In this document: in pieces, positions 32,501 to 43,700 of the stretch
How the letters are laid out: each line of letters opens with the position of its first letter
Position numbering within the stretch: the first letter of the stretch is position 1
NCBI RefSeq assembly: GCF_001577835.2
Contig: NC_029521.1
Coordinates: 8,794,255 to 8,858,254, forward strand
Length of the DNA: 64,000 nt
Direction: 5' to 3'
From: Coturnix japonica
Taxonomy: Eukaryota; Chordata; Aves; Galliformes; Phasianidae
The notes under the pieces: generated by a model
Told to the model about the DNA's origin: nothing
Databases searched by the model: none
What the model saw: only the letters and a program-made list of their open reading frames with translations
Made by a program: the position numbers and the translations under genes

Positions 32501-35500
32501 TCTGAGACTGACTTCTAAATATCTACTTCAGTCTTGACTGACATACTGTTACTAGGCACCTTTTTGCTCTTATGTTGCCTTTCCATGTTAAGAGCCTGGT
32601 TCTCTACCTTAAAGGGATGTGAAACTCTCATAACACAGCCTTCAAACTCAGGAAACTGAAGGAACCAACTTTTGCATGTTTGCTGGCCTGATGGCTGCTT
32701 TCTATGAGCAGGAGCTCCTCAGAGGTGTCCAAGGGGCTCTGACAAATACAGGCACAGTGGGATCAGGAGACTTGGAAGAACAGTTTATTGATTCTTCCCT
32801 TCTTTTCACCACAGTGTTTAATCATTCACTTAGTTTGCTTTCTTCTCAGATATGAGCAGTGTATTGGATTTTAAGATGCAGAAATGTCTCTGATATTTGT
32901 TGTCTAGCAAGGAATCTATGCTTTATACCCATGGGAAGTAACATTATAGAATCTGTGTTTGTGAGGCTGGGGTCTGTTTATGAGAGTCAATAATATGTTA
33001 AGAGAAAATGTTAAACTTCTAACCCTTGCTTTATTAATTGTCTTTGTAGGTGAATGTCTCTAAGCAGCATGGCAAGAGACTGGAGCATCAAGGAATTAGA
33101 ATTGAATTTGTAGGACAAATTGGTGAGTTTTGAAGCTATGAATAGGATGTTAGGTAGGTGTGGTTTATGGGACTTTGCATATATGGCTGCAGTGTTTTGC
33201 AGCCATCTGTTGCAACTCTGTCAGGTCAGTGGCTGACAAGTACCAAAGGAAGATTATATTCTACCCTTTTTAACACAAGTGATGTACTAATATGTGTTTG
33301 TCAGAAAATCATGGATGATGTGTACTTGTGAGGGAGAACTGGGATGGCAAGTGTTCTGTCTCAGACATGCTGAGAATTTGATTAAGAACCACAAGAGACT
33401 TCTCAAAACTCGTGGCCACAGTGCACATGGTTGAACTCCATATCTTTAGGTTTACCTATTTTTAAACTCATAGTCTCCACTGATTGTAGATCATAAATGA
33501 TGCTAATGTGAAAAGCAAGTCAAAGCATTTCAATCCTTTTTTCAACTTACATCTTTTGTATTTAGGGCACCAAGCTGAAATATCAGGTGTGTTAGTCTTC
33601 TGAACTGTAGTCTTTAATTCTGCCTCTGAAGACGAGACGTGAGCTAAAAAGAAGCAGTGGGACAGCAGGGGATTTAAAAACAAAGCTCCTATATATCAGC
33701 TTCTTTTAGTCTACCATCTAGTAGTTGTATGTGTTCTTCATCTGCAGTGGTATAGGATCTGCATTCTCTAAATTACCGTAGTTAGATGCAGTGTTTCTTG
33801 AATTTTTTTGCTTTTTTTCCTGGATCTTTTCCTTATGCTGCAGTTCAGAAATTCTCAAGATGTTATGCAGAAGTGACCTTAGTTACTGGTTTTCTACTTT
33901 TCCATATTTCCTTGCAACCTTTCAAGTTTTAATACAGTAATACAAAAAACCTCCCCAGTAGGGTGACTGTGCTGCTCAGAGACCAGCTCCAGCTACATGT
34001 TACAAATACATTCTAAGCCTGCTCTTCTGTGTGCTTTTCTGACTGATACAGTAAATAAAACCTTGTATCACTTCAACACCTTTCATTTCTGCCTGTATTA
34101 GAAAATGAGTGGTTACTAGTAACACCTGCTTCTATTGAACTGGCTGAAATGAACTGTGAAGTGATTTGCTCAATTGTTCTCTTCTGGACTGCCTCAAACT
34201 GTTTAAACAAAACAAAAACACCTGAAGAAAGAAAACAAACCCCAAACCTCACTTCTGCTGCTCCTATGTGCTTACCTGTTATTTTTAGTAGGTAACTGAG
34301 GAGAAGTTTGTTCTTTATATAAAGTGAATATTTTTCTTCAACAGTAAGGTTAATTTTTTTTAACTTTTTATCTCAGTGGGAATTACCTGAAGTAGATCTA
34401 GGGATGAATAATAATTACAGCAATGTTTTAATTTATTGTATGTATCGTCTTAAAAAACAAAACACTGAAACCTACTGTACTTTATCTTCCTCAACTATAG
34501 AGCTCTTCAATGACAAGAGCAATACACATGAATTTGTCAACTTAGTGAAGGAACTTGCCTTACCTGGGGAGCTGACTCAGAGCAGAAGCTACGACTTTGA
34601 ATTCATGCAGGTTGAGAAGCCATATGAATCTTACATTGGTGCCAATGTCAGACTGAGGTTTGTATCTGTTAGGACTTTTTTCCCCATTCTATCCTGCATA
34701 ATTTAGCATAACCCATAATTTAGCAATTGCACCGTCTCTCTTCTCCCCAGTGCTGGATAATTCTGGCTAACTTTGTGGCTTTCTCCCTAGGTATTTTCTA
34801 AAAGTGACAATAGTGAGACGACTGTCAGACATAGTGAAAGAATACGATCTGATTGTTCATCAGCTTGCTACGTACCCAGATGTAAACAACTCCATTAAAA
34901 TGGAAGTAGGCATTGAAGACTGTCTTCATATAGAATTTGAATACAATAAATCAAAGTAAGTGTGACTTAGATTGAAATGTGCAAATAAGTATCTTGGAAG
35001 AAAAAGGCAGAAAACAAAATACATAGGAAGAGGTTTTTCACTCATAGGGTGGTGGAACAGGTTGCCCAAGGAGATTGTGGGTACTTCATCCCTGGATGCA
35101 TTCGAGGCCAGGCTGGATGTGGCTCTGGGCAGCCTGGTCTGGTAGTTGGCAACCCTGCACATAGCAGGAACTAAATGATTCTTGAGGTGTTTTCAACCCA
35201 GGCCGTTCTGTGATTCTACTTGATGAAGAACCTGGCATTTGGAGATTTGAAATTTAAAGCAGCGCTTTCAGTGACTATTGTTATTGAGATGTTTGCTTAC
35301 TAATTACCATGGCCTTTTTTGAGGAATCCGTGTCTGTTTGGCCTTCAGTACTAATGGGAAGATCACTGCAGTTTTTTACTTTTTAAATAAAACTGAAGTA
35401 CTTCCATTACAGGTGCTGCAGTGATGGAAAGGTGCTAATTACACTGGTCTGGCTGAGGTGCTTAACTTAGTGGGGAACTTATATCTGAGTAAGAGGTGGA

Positions 35501-38500
35501 TAAGTTAACTGCCTATATATCTTCTTTTGAAGAAGGTGATAAAGGAATGCTCATTCTTTAATGAAAACCCCTGTTCATTTATTTTAAAGGTACCACTTAA
35601 AGGATGTGATTGTTGGAAAAATTTATTTCCTCTTAGTGAGAATAAAAATTCAGCACATGGAGTTGCAGCTGATCAAAAAGGAGATCACTGGAATTGGTAA
35701 GAGAAACAAAATCTGAAAGAGATGACCACCTGTATGCCAACTACGCCTTGTGCAGACTTGAATGAAGTCAGTAGTTGCTGCTTTGGTAGGACTGATGCTC
35801 AGTGTGCTTGTTTCTCAATGCTGTTTGACTACCACTTGCATCTTGTGCATGTTGTATTTAACCCCAAGCAATGCCACAGACCTTATGAGTGTTGGACTGG
35901 CTGTATGGACTTGAACCACTGTAAACAGAGCTCCTGCAGAAACACGGAAGAGCTTAAGCAGCTTTGATTTGATAATGATCAAAGAAAAAAGAATAAAATG
36001 CATCTTGAAGACTGCTTTGTGTCTGCAGAGATAAGCTGGTGGCATGAAGCCTACTGTAAAAATGTATCGTTTTCCATTAGTCTAAATGAGATATGATAGA
36101 AAATTTCAAGAGGTTTTAAGGACTAATAGTTTGATTATTGCAGATTGGGCTTGTACACTGCTGGCATTAAGAAGGCCAGTAAGAGGTTGTGGCTTATGAC
36201 TTCATTCCCATGTGGCTGGGTCTGTAGTGAGTTGCTTGTGTGGAGAAGCTGCCTCTGTAATAGTAGAGGAATGGCAGGTAGTTGTACTTTCTTTTGTCAC
36301 TTATCTAGGTGGTGTTTCATCCATCTTAAGTGTTGGAGAGCAGTGGCTCTTGTGCTGACTGAAGACCTTCAGTTGCTAGTGTTGGCCTCTGAGTGGAAAA
36401 GTTTCACAAACCTTACCCTGCATACTTGTCCCTAATTTAAAGCCTGTGTACTGAAGAGGCTGTAGCCAGAGTTGCTTTGTCAGTACTGGGAGGAGATAGT
36501 AGGAAGCAGTTATTCTGTCTGGGAGATGGTTTTGCTTGCTTTAACTGTGCTTGACTTAAAACGATGGCTAAATAAATAAATACATAAGATTCCAGTGTTG
36601 CAAAGTAGAAATTGCTATGATATAACTTTGTAGGTAGATAGGTCTAAAATTGAAGCGTGTGTTCTCATTGAGAATTTGTTTTATCAGGACCCAGTACCAC
36701 AACGGAGACTGAAACAATTGCCAAGTATGAAATAATGGATGGTGCACCAGTTAAAGGTAAGTACTTGTGATACTATTTTGAAGAGTAAGCATTCTGAGTT
36801 AAAATTGTACTTAAAAAGAAAATAGATGAGGAGGAAAGTGGCTTCTGTAAGGCTTTTTTTGGAGAAATTTCTTTCCTATTTAAAACTGACATTTCCCTTG
36901 ACTTAAGGAATTTCATTGGGATCCTGGTAGTTCTTACACTTATTTAGCACCGGAAATCTTGCAACTCATTAATGTAGCACTTTGAATCAAGCTTGACTGG
37001 GTGTTGTAGGTCAGCTGTTGAGAGTTCAAGACACAGTTTCACAGAATCGTGGAATAATTTAAGCTGGAAAAGATCTCTTAAGGTGATCAAGTGTTTTGGC
37101 TTCTGCCTTTGATTTCACACTTAGCTCCGTGTTTGGTGTGTGTATGTTTTATTATTACTTTTTAAACCAAACTTCTATCTCTGAGCACTTGCTGTTGATT
37201 TCAGGACTCAGACATCTGAGTGCTTGCAGATGCCTTAGGCAGAAGCAGTACTATAAAGGTGCTTTGGTAGCAAAAGGTGGTGTAACTTAGGCCCTGTCTA
37301 AGCATGATGTTTAAATCTTAATCCATGAAAAGACTAGGCACAGTGCTTGGGGTGTTGCTTTTACTTTGCATAGATTCTAAAGCTGTTAATGTTATCTAGT
37401 TTTCAGGAACTAATTGTAACTTTCCTCTTTAAGGTGAATCGATTCCTATAAGGCTATTCTTAGCAGGCTATGACCCAACTCCTACAATGAGAGATGTCAA
37501 CAAAAAATTTTCAGTGAGGTACTTCTTAAATCTAGTGCTTGTGGATGAAGAAGACAGACGATACTTCAAACAACAGGTATGGTCGAGGTGGATCTTGTTG
37601 CAGAATTCTGGAATGTTCTGCATGCTGCTTTGAATGTTCAACATATTAGAAACCTACTGTGCTTCATATATGGTGTAAATAGTTCTGTGCTTGAATGTAC
37701 TGAAAGATGTATAGAAAATCTTAGCTTGAAGAATAGTGAAGATGGCTGACAGCAAGGATAGAATGCTGTGCCATACAATAACTGTGTATTTGGAATATCA
37801 AGACTATATAGTTTATGGTTAAAATGAGTTACTGGTGCATTTGCTTGCTTGGTTTCTCTTAACTCTTGCAGATAATTTCTACTCCCAGCATTTTCCTGGG
37901 TTCAGAGCTATAAAACTGTATTAAGGGCAGGACATGTGACTGAAAACTGTGAGGACATACTAGAAAGGGAATAGCGAAGGAGTCACTGGCATGAAGCTAT
38001 GTGAGCTATGACAAAACATCTGTCAGAATCTTCCTTCCAAAAGATAGGCAAGGTGAAATGACTATAGAAAATGGAAGGTTACTGGAGCATGTGATTACTA
38101 TTATGGGCTTTGGAGTTTGAGAAAATGAGGAAGGAAAACTTCTTGGACATTTCTAATACCATCAGCGAGCGGCAGAATTGTTAAGGAAAAGGTGACTGCT
38201 TTGTATTGATAAACGTGTGTTTGGGCTGAAACTAAATAGGTAAATTAGTTTATTTGTGGTGCCTTTCTGGTAACAACAGAACAGTTTAGTGCATATGGAA
38301 CATAAAGGGATGCAGAGTTTTTTCCAAAAGCCTTTACTCGTTTTGTCTAGGAATGTCTAATGGTGCTACTGGCTTAGTGGTAAATAGTTGTTTCATATGT
38401 TTGCTTCCTCACATAGGAAATAATTCTATGGAGAAAAGCGCCTGAGAAGCTGAGGAAACAACGAACAAACTTTCACCAGCGATTTGAATCTCCAGAATCA

Positions 38501-38530
38501 CAAGCATCTGCTGAGCAGCCTGAAATGTGA
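29331..38530 (+). CDS. VPS26A: Vacuolar protein sorting-associated protein 26A (retromer subunit)
   Basis: Arrestin-fold subunit of the retromer core (VPS26-VPS29-VPS35), which returns cargo from endosomes to the trans-Golgi or plasma membrane. Nine coding exons: 29331-29333 (ATG only), 31671-31820, 33050-33122, 34501-34657, 34791-34955, 35590-35696, 36688-36756, 37434-37576, 38417-38530; 326 residues, close to 327 in human and nearly identical in sequence. Landmarks: SFLGGFFGPVCEIDVILND, RLEHQGIRIEFVGQIELFND, VNLVKELALPGEL, YDLIVHQLATYPDVNNSIKM, FEYNKSKYHLKDVIVGKIYF, GESIPIRLFLAGYDPTPTMR, RYFLNLVLVDEEDRRYFKQQ, FHQRFESPESQASAEQPEM. Exon 1 ends immediately after the initiator ATG with donor GTGAGTG. 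It is the paralogue VPS26A rather than VPS26B because of the C-terminal tail. Confidence 0.97.
35021..35219 (+). mobile_element. CR1 LINE 3' fragment, sense
   Basis: In the VPS26A intron between exons ending 34955 and starting 35590. It reads AGGTTTTTCACTCATAGGGT, GGAACAGGTTGCCCAAGGAG, GGCCAGGCTGGATGTGGCTC, GGCAGCCTGGTCTGG, then ends in TTCTGTGATTCTAC, the CR1 3' terminus (ATTCTATG-type repeat). Confidence 0.93.
37038..37092 (-). mobile_element. Short CR1 LINE 3'-end fragment, antisense
   Basis: TCACAGAATCGTGGAATAAT followed by AAGCTGGAAAAGATCTCTTA resembles the reversed CR1 3' end. Too short for subfamily assignment. Confidence 0.6.
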
Positions 38531-38706
38531 ACTGGTATACGGTGAAAAACTTTGCAATGCTTCAGCAGGTTAAAGGTGGCAGCAGCCTGTGGGAAAAGAA
38601 GGCCAAAATTCCCATTACAACTGTCTTCCTTCATCTTACAGTGCTGCATTTCCCATACTACTAAAACGTTCTTCAGTTAAACATTCAAGTATGTATATAC
38701 CTTTAA

Positions 38707-38712
38707 AATAAA
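38707..38712 (+). other. Proximal poly(A) signal of VPS26A (AATAAA)
   Basis: AATAAA 177 bases after the VPS26A stop codon. Confidence 0.8.
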
Positions 38713-40290
38713 GTGCTTTCTCAAACACTGGAACTTTCTTAAGCTATTTTATACTGCACATTTACTTTTATTTGACAATGTTATATGCACTTGGATATGC
38801 ATTAGCTTAAATCTAGTTATTTCCATGCATGGTAGGCTGGTGTATTTGATTTTGCTGGTCACGGTGTAGATAAAAGCATTTCCCTTTTCATGTTGGTTTA
38901 TTGCATGTCTTTTTCCAATGTTGCTTATTTGCATTTGTTTTGATTTGAAATGGCAGTAAGAGAAAAATAACTAAATCACACTAAAAATCAAGGTTTGTGG
39001 ACTTGTCCTAAGATTTCTAATTGCTATATTAGACAGGGTTTAACTGAAGCTGCATGTATATGCACTATAACTGGAGCCTTAGACACCTTATCAAGGTTTC
39101 TAAGAAGCTTTGAATTTCAGTAGCAAAGGATGTTAGTAAACGTCTTTGCCCTCCCTCCCCCTAGTTCTCATTTTGCCCTTCCTCTCTTAAGCCTTTCACC
39201 TGAGTCACTCCTGACTTTAAAGGTTCATTGCCCAGTAACTAATGGCTTTGGAGATGTTCACATGGCTTCACCTTCAGGTGGTGAGTGGGTTAAGTATCAG
39301 AGTGATTCTAAACACTGGTAACATTGATTATTTTGCAAATACACAGTTACTTGTGTCCTTGTGGCTTTTTGTTTCCACTTCCTTCACAATCTGTTTCCTC
39401 ACTGTCCTGATAGGAGGGGCAAAATATCCTCAGAGGAGGTCCTCTAACTCATCCATCTAGGCCTGTGAGGATGGTAAATGTGCTTTTTGTGCTCTTCTAG
39501 GAAGGTATTGTGAAGGCAGGCAAGCTTCAAAGTGACTGGAAGCTTGTCTAGCACTGCAGATTGTTTGTCTTGATCATCTCATGCATTTAGTGTTTGAAGA
39601 GAGAGCTTAAACAGGTTAGCCTTCATCTACTCCCAGTGAGCATGTAGTCGACTTGCAGATGTGGGGCTTGGGCGCAATGCAAGGCCTGCTGTGTGGGAGG
39701 CTACTTGCGCTTGTAGTTCACTTGGCCTTTCAACCAAGGCTTCTTGACTTCAGTGCAAGTGTCATTGGTAACCTTACTTTATGAGTAAGCAAATAATTGA
39801 ATTACATTTCTGTAAGAACTGTTTTATTACTGTGGCACTTTGATAAAACAGACACAGACTCTGTACTATATGCTCGGATACTTCTCTTCATGTGGGTATC
39901 TTTGACAGGAGAGCAAATTTAACTCCCTCATGTAAGTGCCTGTTCAGAAATCTAAAGAATAAAGAAAAAAAAACAAGAAGCCAAATATTTTCCTGGTCAC
40001 TTGCATGTTGTAACCTGAAAATTACTCAGAGATATTTTGAAACTGATTGTATTTAACCAGCCTCAGATTGTGCAACTATGTATAATAAACAAGAACCGTA
40101 CTGAGCTGCTATTTGACTTATTAAAACAGCTGTATTCTCACTAAGCACTGGCTCGTCTTTGTTCGTAGGGGGGGTTGCTTCAATTGCTCCCAGCTCTGCC
40201 TTTGCAGTAACTTGAGTTTAAATTTTGTATGTGTGGTTGTTTCGGTTTTGTTTTGGTTTTGTTTGTTTGTTTTCAGGGAGGGGGCAGTTC
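38713..40290 (+). other. VPS26A-SUPV3L1 interval with two more poly(A) signals
   Basis: AT-rich sequence with AATAAA at 39958-39963 and 40084-40089, so VPS26A may have a long 3' UTR isoform reaching close to the SUPV3L1 promoter. No coding sequence or repeat family was recognised. T/G-rich stretch at 40225-40275 just before the CpG block. Confidence 0.5.
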
Positions 40291-40760
40291 CCCCAGCAGA
40301 CAGGGAGCGGCCCTGAGCGCGGCGAACCCGCCCCCTCTGGGCACGACAACTGCCCGCCGCCATGTTGGCCGCCATGTTGACAGCCGCCATGGGCGGGCCG
40401 CGCATGCGCAGCGGGATGCGGTCGCCGCGTTGTGACGCGTTCCGTGCGCCGCCGCTGCCCTTGGCTGCCGATGAGGCGCTGCGCGTGGCCGCTGTTGCGG
40501 CTGTCGGCGCGCACGGGGCTCGCCCTGCGCCATGGCGGGGCCGTCCGCTTCCTCCCCGCCGCCGCCTCGTCCTCCTCATCCTCCTCATCGTCGGGTGGCG
40601 GCGGTTTGCGGGCCCCCGACACGTCCCTCTTCGTGCCCGTGCCGCTGAAGCCCGTCGAGGGCGCGGCGGAGGAGGATGTGGGCGCCGAGCTCACGAGGCC
40701 CCTCGATAAGGGTGAGGGGGGCGGCGGTGTCCGTCTGAGCGAGGGGTGGGTGATGGGGGG
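40291..40760 (+). promoter_or_regulatory. SUPV3L1 CpG promoter with YY1 cluster and NRF1 site
   Basis: GC-rich TATA-less block. GCCGCCATGTT at 40356-40366 and 40368-40378 and GCCGCCATGGG at 40383-40393 are reversed YY1-type sites. GCGCATGCGC at 40400-40409 is the palindromic NRF1 consensus. NRF1 and YY1 are known regulators of nuclear genes for mitochondrial proteins, which fits the product. Confidence 0.7.
40362..40709 (+). other. Overlapping upstream reading frame in SUPV3L1 exon 1
   Basis: Three in-frame ATGs (first at 40362) open a 115-codon frame shifted by one base from the main SUPV3L1 frame. It ends two bases before the exon 1 donor. It is translated only if transcription starts upstream of 40362. 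It has no recognisable domain and is Arg/Ala-rich, so it may be purely compositional. Confidence 0.25.
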
Positions 40761-43700
40761 GGCTGCAGGTACCGGCCTGAATTAAGCGTAATGGTGGCGT
40801 GTTGTTTTCGTTAACCACGGTTATTGGAAGCAGAGGAGAGTGATCTCGGTTTGTTCGCATCTCTGAAGCCTGCAGCTTCCCCTCGAGGCTGTGCTGAGCG
40901 CTGGTGACCGGTGATATAAGCCAAGGGGGAGGCGTGGAGCTGTGATGGAGGAGGGTCAGGATGGACAGCAGGAAGTTCTTCACCATCGCAGGGCACAGGA
41001 ATGGCCTCCCAGGGAAGTGGTGCAGCACCTTGACTGAGCTCAAGAAGCGTGAGGATGATGCTCTCAAATACATGGTCTGAGATTTAGACAGTCCTGTGTG
41101 GATCCAGGAGTTGGGATCGATGATCGTTTTGAACAGAAAAATCTACTGTATGGGAGAGCAGCACATTGTGCCACGTAGCTTCACAGTTGTAGATAACACT
41201 GGTTTGTAGCTGTATCACTCAGCTCACTGCAAGTCAGTTGAATGCTTTCAGCTGTCAGACTGTGGGTGCGTGCTTGCTAATGAGAAGCAGAAGCTGACAA
41301 AGGTGGGATATTGTCAGCAGTTCTTGTATCAGAAACAAGAAGCGCCTGGATGAGTGGATTGGTTGGATGCTTAGAGCACCTAAGTCTCATTGAAAAATTG
41401 TACTGAGAAATCAGTAATACTCAAGTGGCTGAAGAATGAGAGCTAGAGTAGCGTTCTAGAATGATAGAACGGTTGAGAGAGGGAATTCTTACAACAGAAG
41501 TGAATGGTAGAAAGGGTAATTAATGATTGAGATAGGACATGTCTCCTGAGTATCTACTCTGGCTGCTGGCAGTTGCAGAAATAGTTACAGCTGTGTGCAT
41601 TTAGGTTGAGCTGCTGTGGCCACACCCTGGTTGGTTTATGGTGGCAGCATTGTTTTGTTTAGATAGACCTTATTTTTAGGATGGATGTTTGTTCTTAGGA
41701 AGGATCATAACCTTGGGTGTTTAGAGCTGTGGTTCTAATGTCACGTTGCCTTGGATAGTGTCAAATGTTCTGGCAGACCTTTTCATCTTGCAGTAAAGGC
41801 CAGCAGGCTGTGAGTTCAGATACATGTAATGTCATGTTATCTGCTGGCCCTTCCTACAGATGCTTCTCAGAAGAGCTCATTCTTTCTCCTACTGTGGTGT
41901 TTTCTGATCTGAAGGTCTCTCAGGATGCTCAGTAAAAGCTTTAATCGAGCAATTCAAGCAGATTTAATTTTCACTTTAAATCCTACTGCTCACTGATAGG
42001 TGCCAGAAAAAACAAACCCACAACAATGCAAACTGCCCCCAACATGTACCTCTGGTTTTGTTTCGTAAGATGTTTGCTGCAGGTTCCCTTGCTTATGGTT
42101 TCCTATCTCTACTGGGAAAAGCTGTTTTGTCACACCTTAAGATTTTCTGCTTCCACAAAAGCATTAATCAGTAACTGTGGTTAATCTGGGGAGAAATCAT
42201 TTGAGACTGTTCAGCATGGCAGAAAGTCCCTCTCTCCAGAGGGATGAGACTGTGGGTTGTGACCTCTGGCTCAGCAAAATGTGATTTGATTTTGGGCAAG
42301 CTAAAAAATGTTCTTCTTTTGCAGGTGAAGTTCTGAAAAACTTAAATAAGTTCTACAAGAGAAAAGAAATCCAAAGGCTAGGAGCAGAAAATGGATTAGA
42401 CGGTAAGCAGATGTCCTAAGATGTTCTTTTATGTGAAATCTAGTTTTATTTGGATGTGTTTATTAGTAGTTGGGTCTTTCATGATTCTCACAGCAATGGT
42501 TGGTTAGGTTGCCTCTCACTGGCTTCAAATAGCTTTATATTTACTCGCAATATTTTATGCAAAGGAATAGGTTTTTGATGGACCACATCAGTGTTTTGTT
42601 CATAAATATAGTGTTGTGATCCCACTCACATTCAGATTTTCGTTATCTTTTGCAGCTCGCCTGTTTCACCAAGCCTTTATAAGCTTTAGGAAATATATCA
42701 TGGAATCCAGTTCTGTGAGTGCTGATTTGCATATTATTCTCAATGATATATGCTGTGGTGCAGGCAAGTATCTGGAGTGATTGTAAGAAAATGTGCTTTT
42801 TTTCCCCCCTGTTTTTGACCTCTGTACTCACTTACCTGTCTGTGAACCCCCCTCCCATGCTGTGAAAGAGGTTGAAAATCACTGTTTCCTTTTTAGAAAT
42901 ATTATGCCCAGACTGTGTTCTGTCTTTAAACCTTCTGACCTGGAGACAAATGAGGTGGAGATCTTAGCAAGTGGAAGCCCATTGCTTTGTGGCAACTACT
43001 CATTGCAGAAATGAAAACTGCACTGTTTGTTGTGTTCCTTTGTCACTAGGGGGCACTTTGAGAGCTTTCTCCTGCCTGGGTGGCTCGAGAAACATGGGAA
43101 CACAAGTGATCAGTTTCTGTGTGGCACTAGTAGAATCAGAATGGTTTGGATTGGAAGAAACATTTAAGATGTATTCTAAGCCCCCTGCTATAGGCAGGGA
43201 CACTTGCTTCTAGACCAGGTTGCTCACAGCCCCATCCAGCCTGGCCTTGCATGCTTCCAGGGAGGGAGCATTCACAGCCTCACTGGGCAGTGTGTTCCAG
43301 TGTGTCATCACCCTCACAGTAAAGAATGTCTTCCTAATATCTACTAAAAAATCTACCGTCTTCCAGATTAAAACCATTTCCCCTCATCCTGTAGTAGGAG
43401 AAAGTGTTGCTTGCTTGCTTACTGCATTATGTGTTGTAATTAACAGCACTTAACCAAGGGGTAATGCTGGCTGGTAATTGTAGAAACAGCTTTCTCCAGA
43501 GTTTGAACTTTAGCATTGTATGTATGTTTTTAATGACAGTAATTTAAGACCCCTCGTCTGCTCTGCAAGCATTCAGAGCTGTGAATGGTGAACTTGGCTT
43601 TGGGAAGCTGCAAACTATTCTGGAGGTCCTCTGCTTTTCTCTGTTTATTGACAAATGCATTCCAGAAGCTTTACCTCATTCCAAGGCAGGCTGTAAATTT

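Noticed and set aside
41459-41500. GAATGATAGAACGGTTGAGAG resembling a reversed CR1 end
   Set aside because: Too short and diverged, with no continuing CR1 sequence after it.
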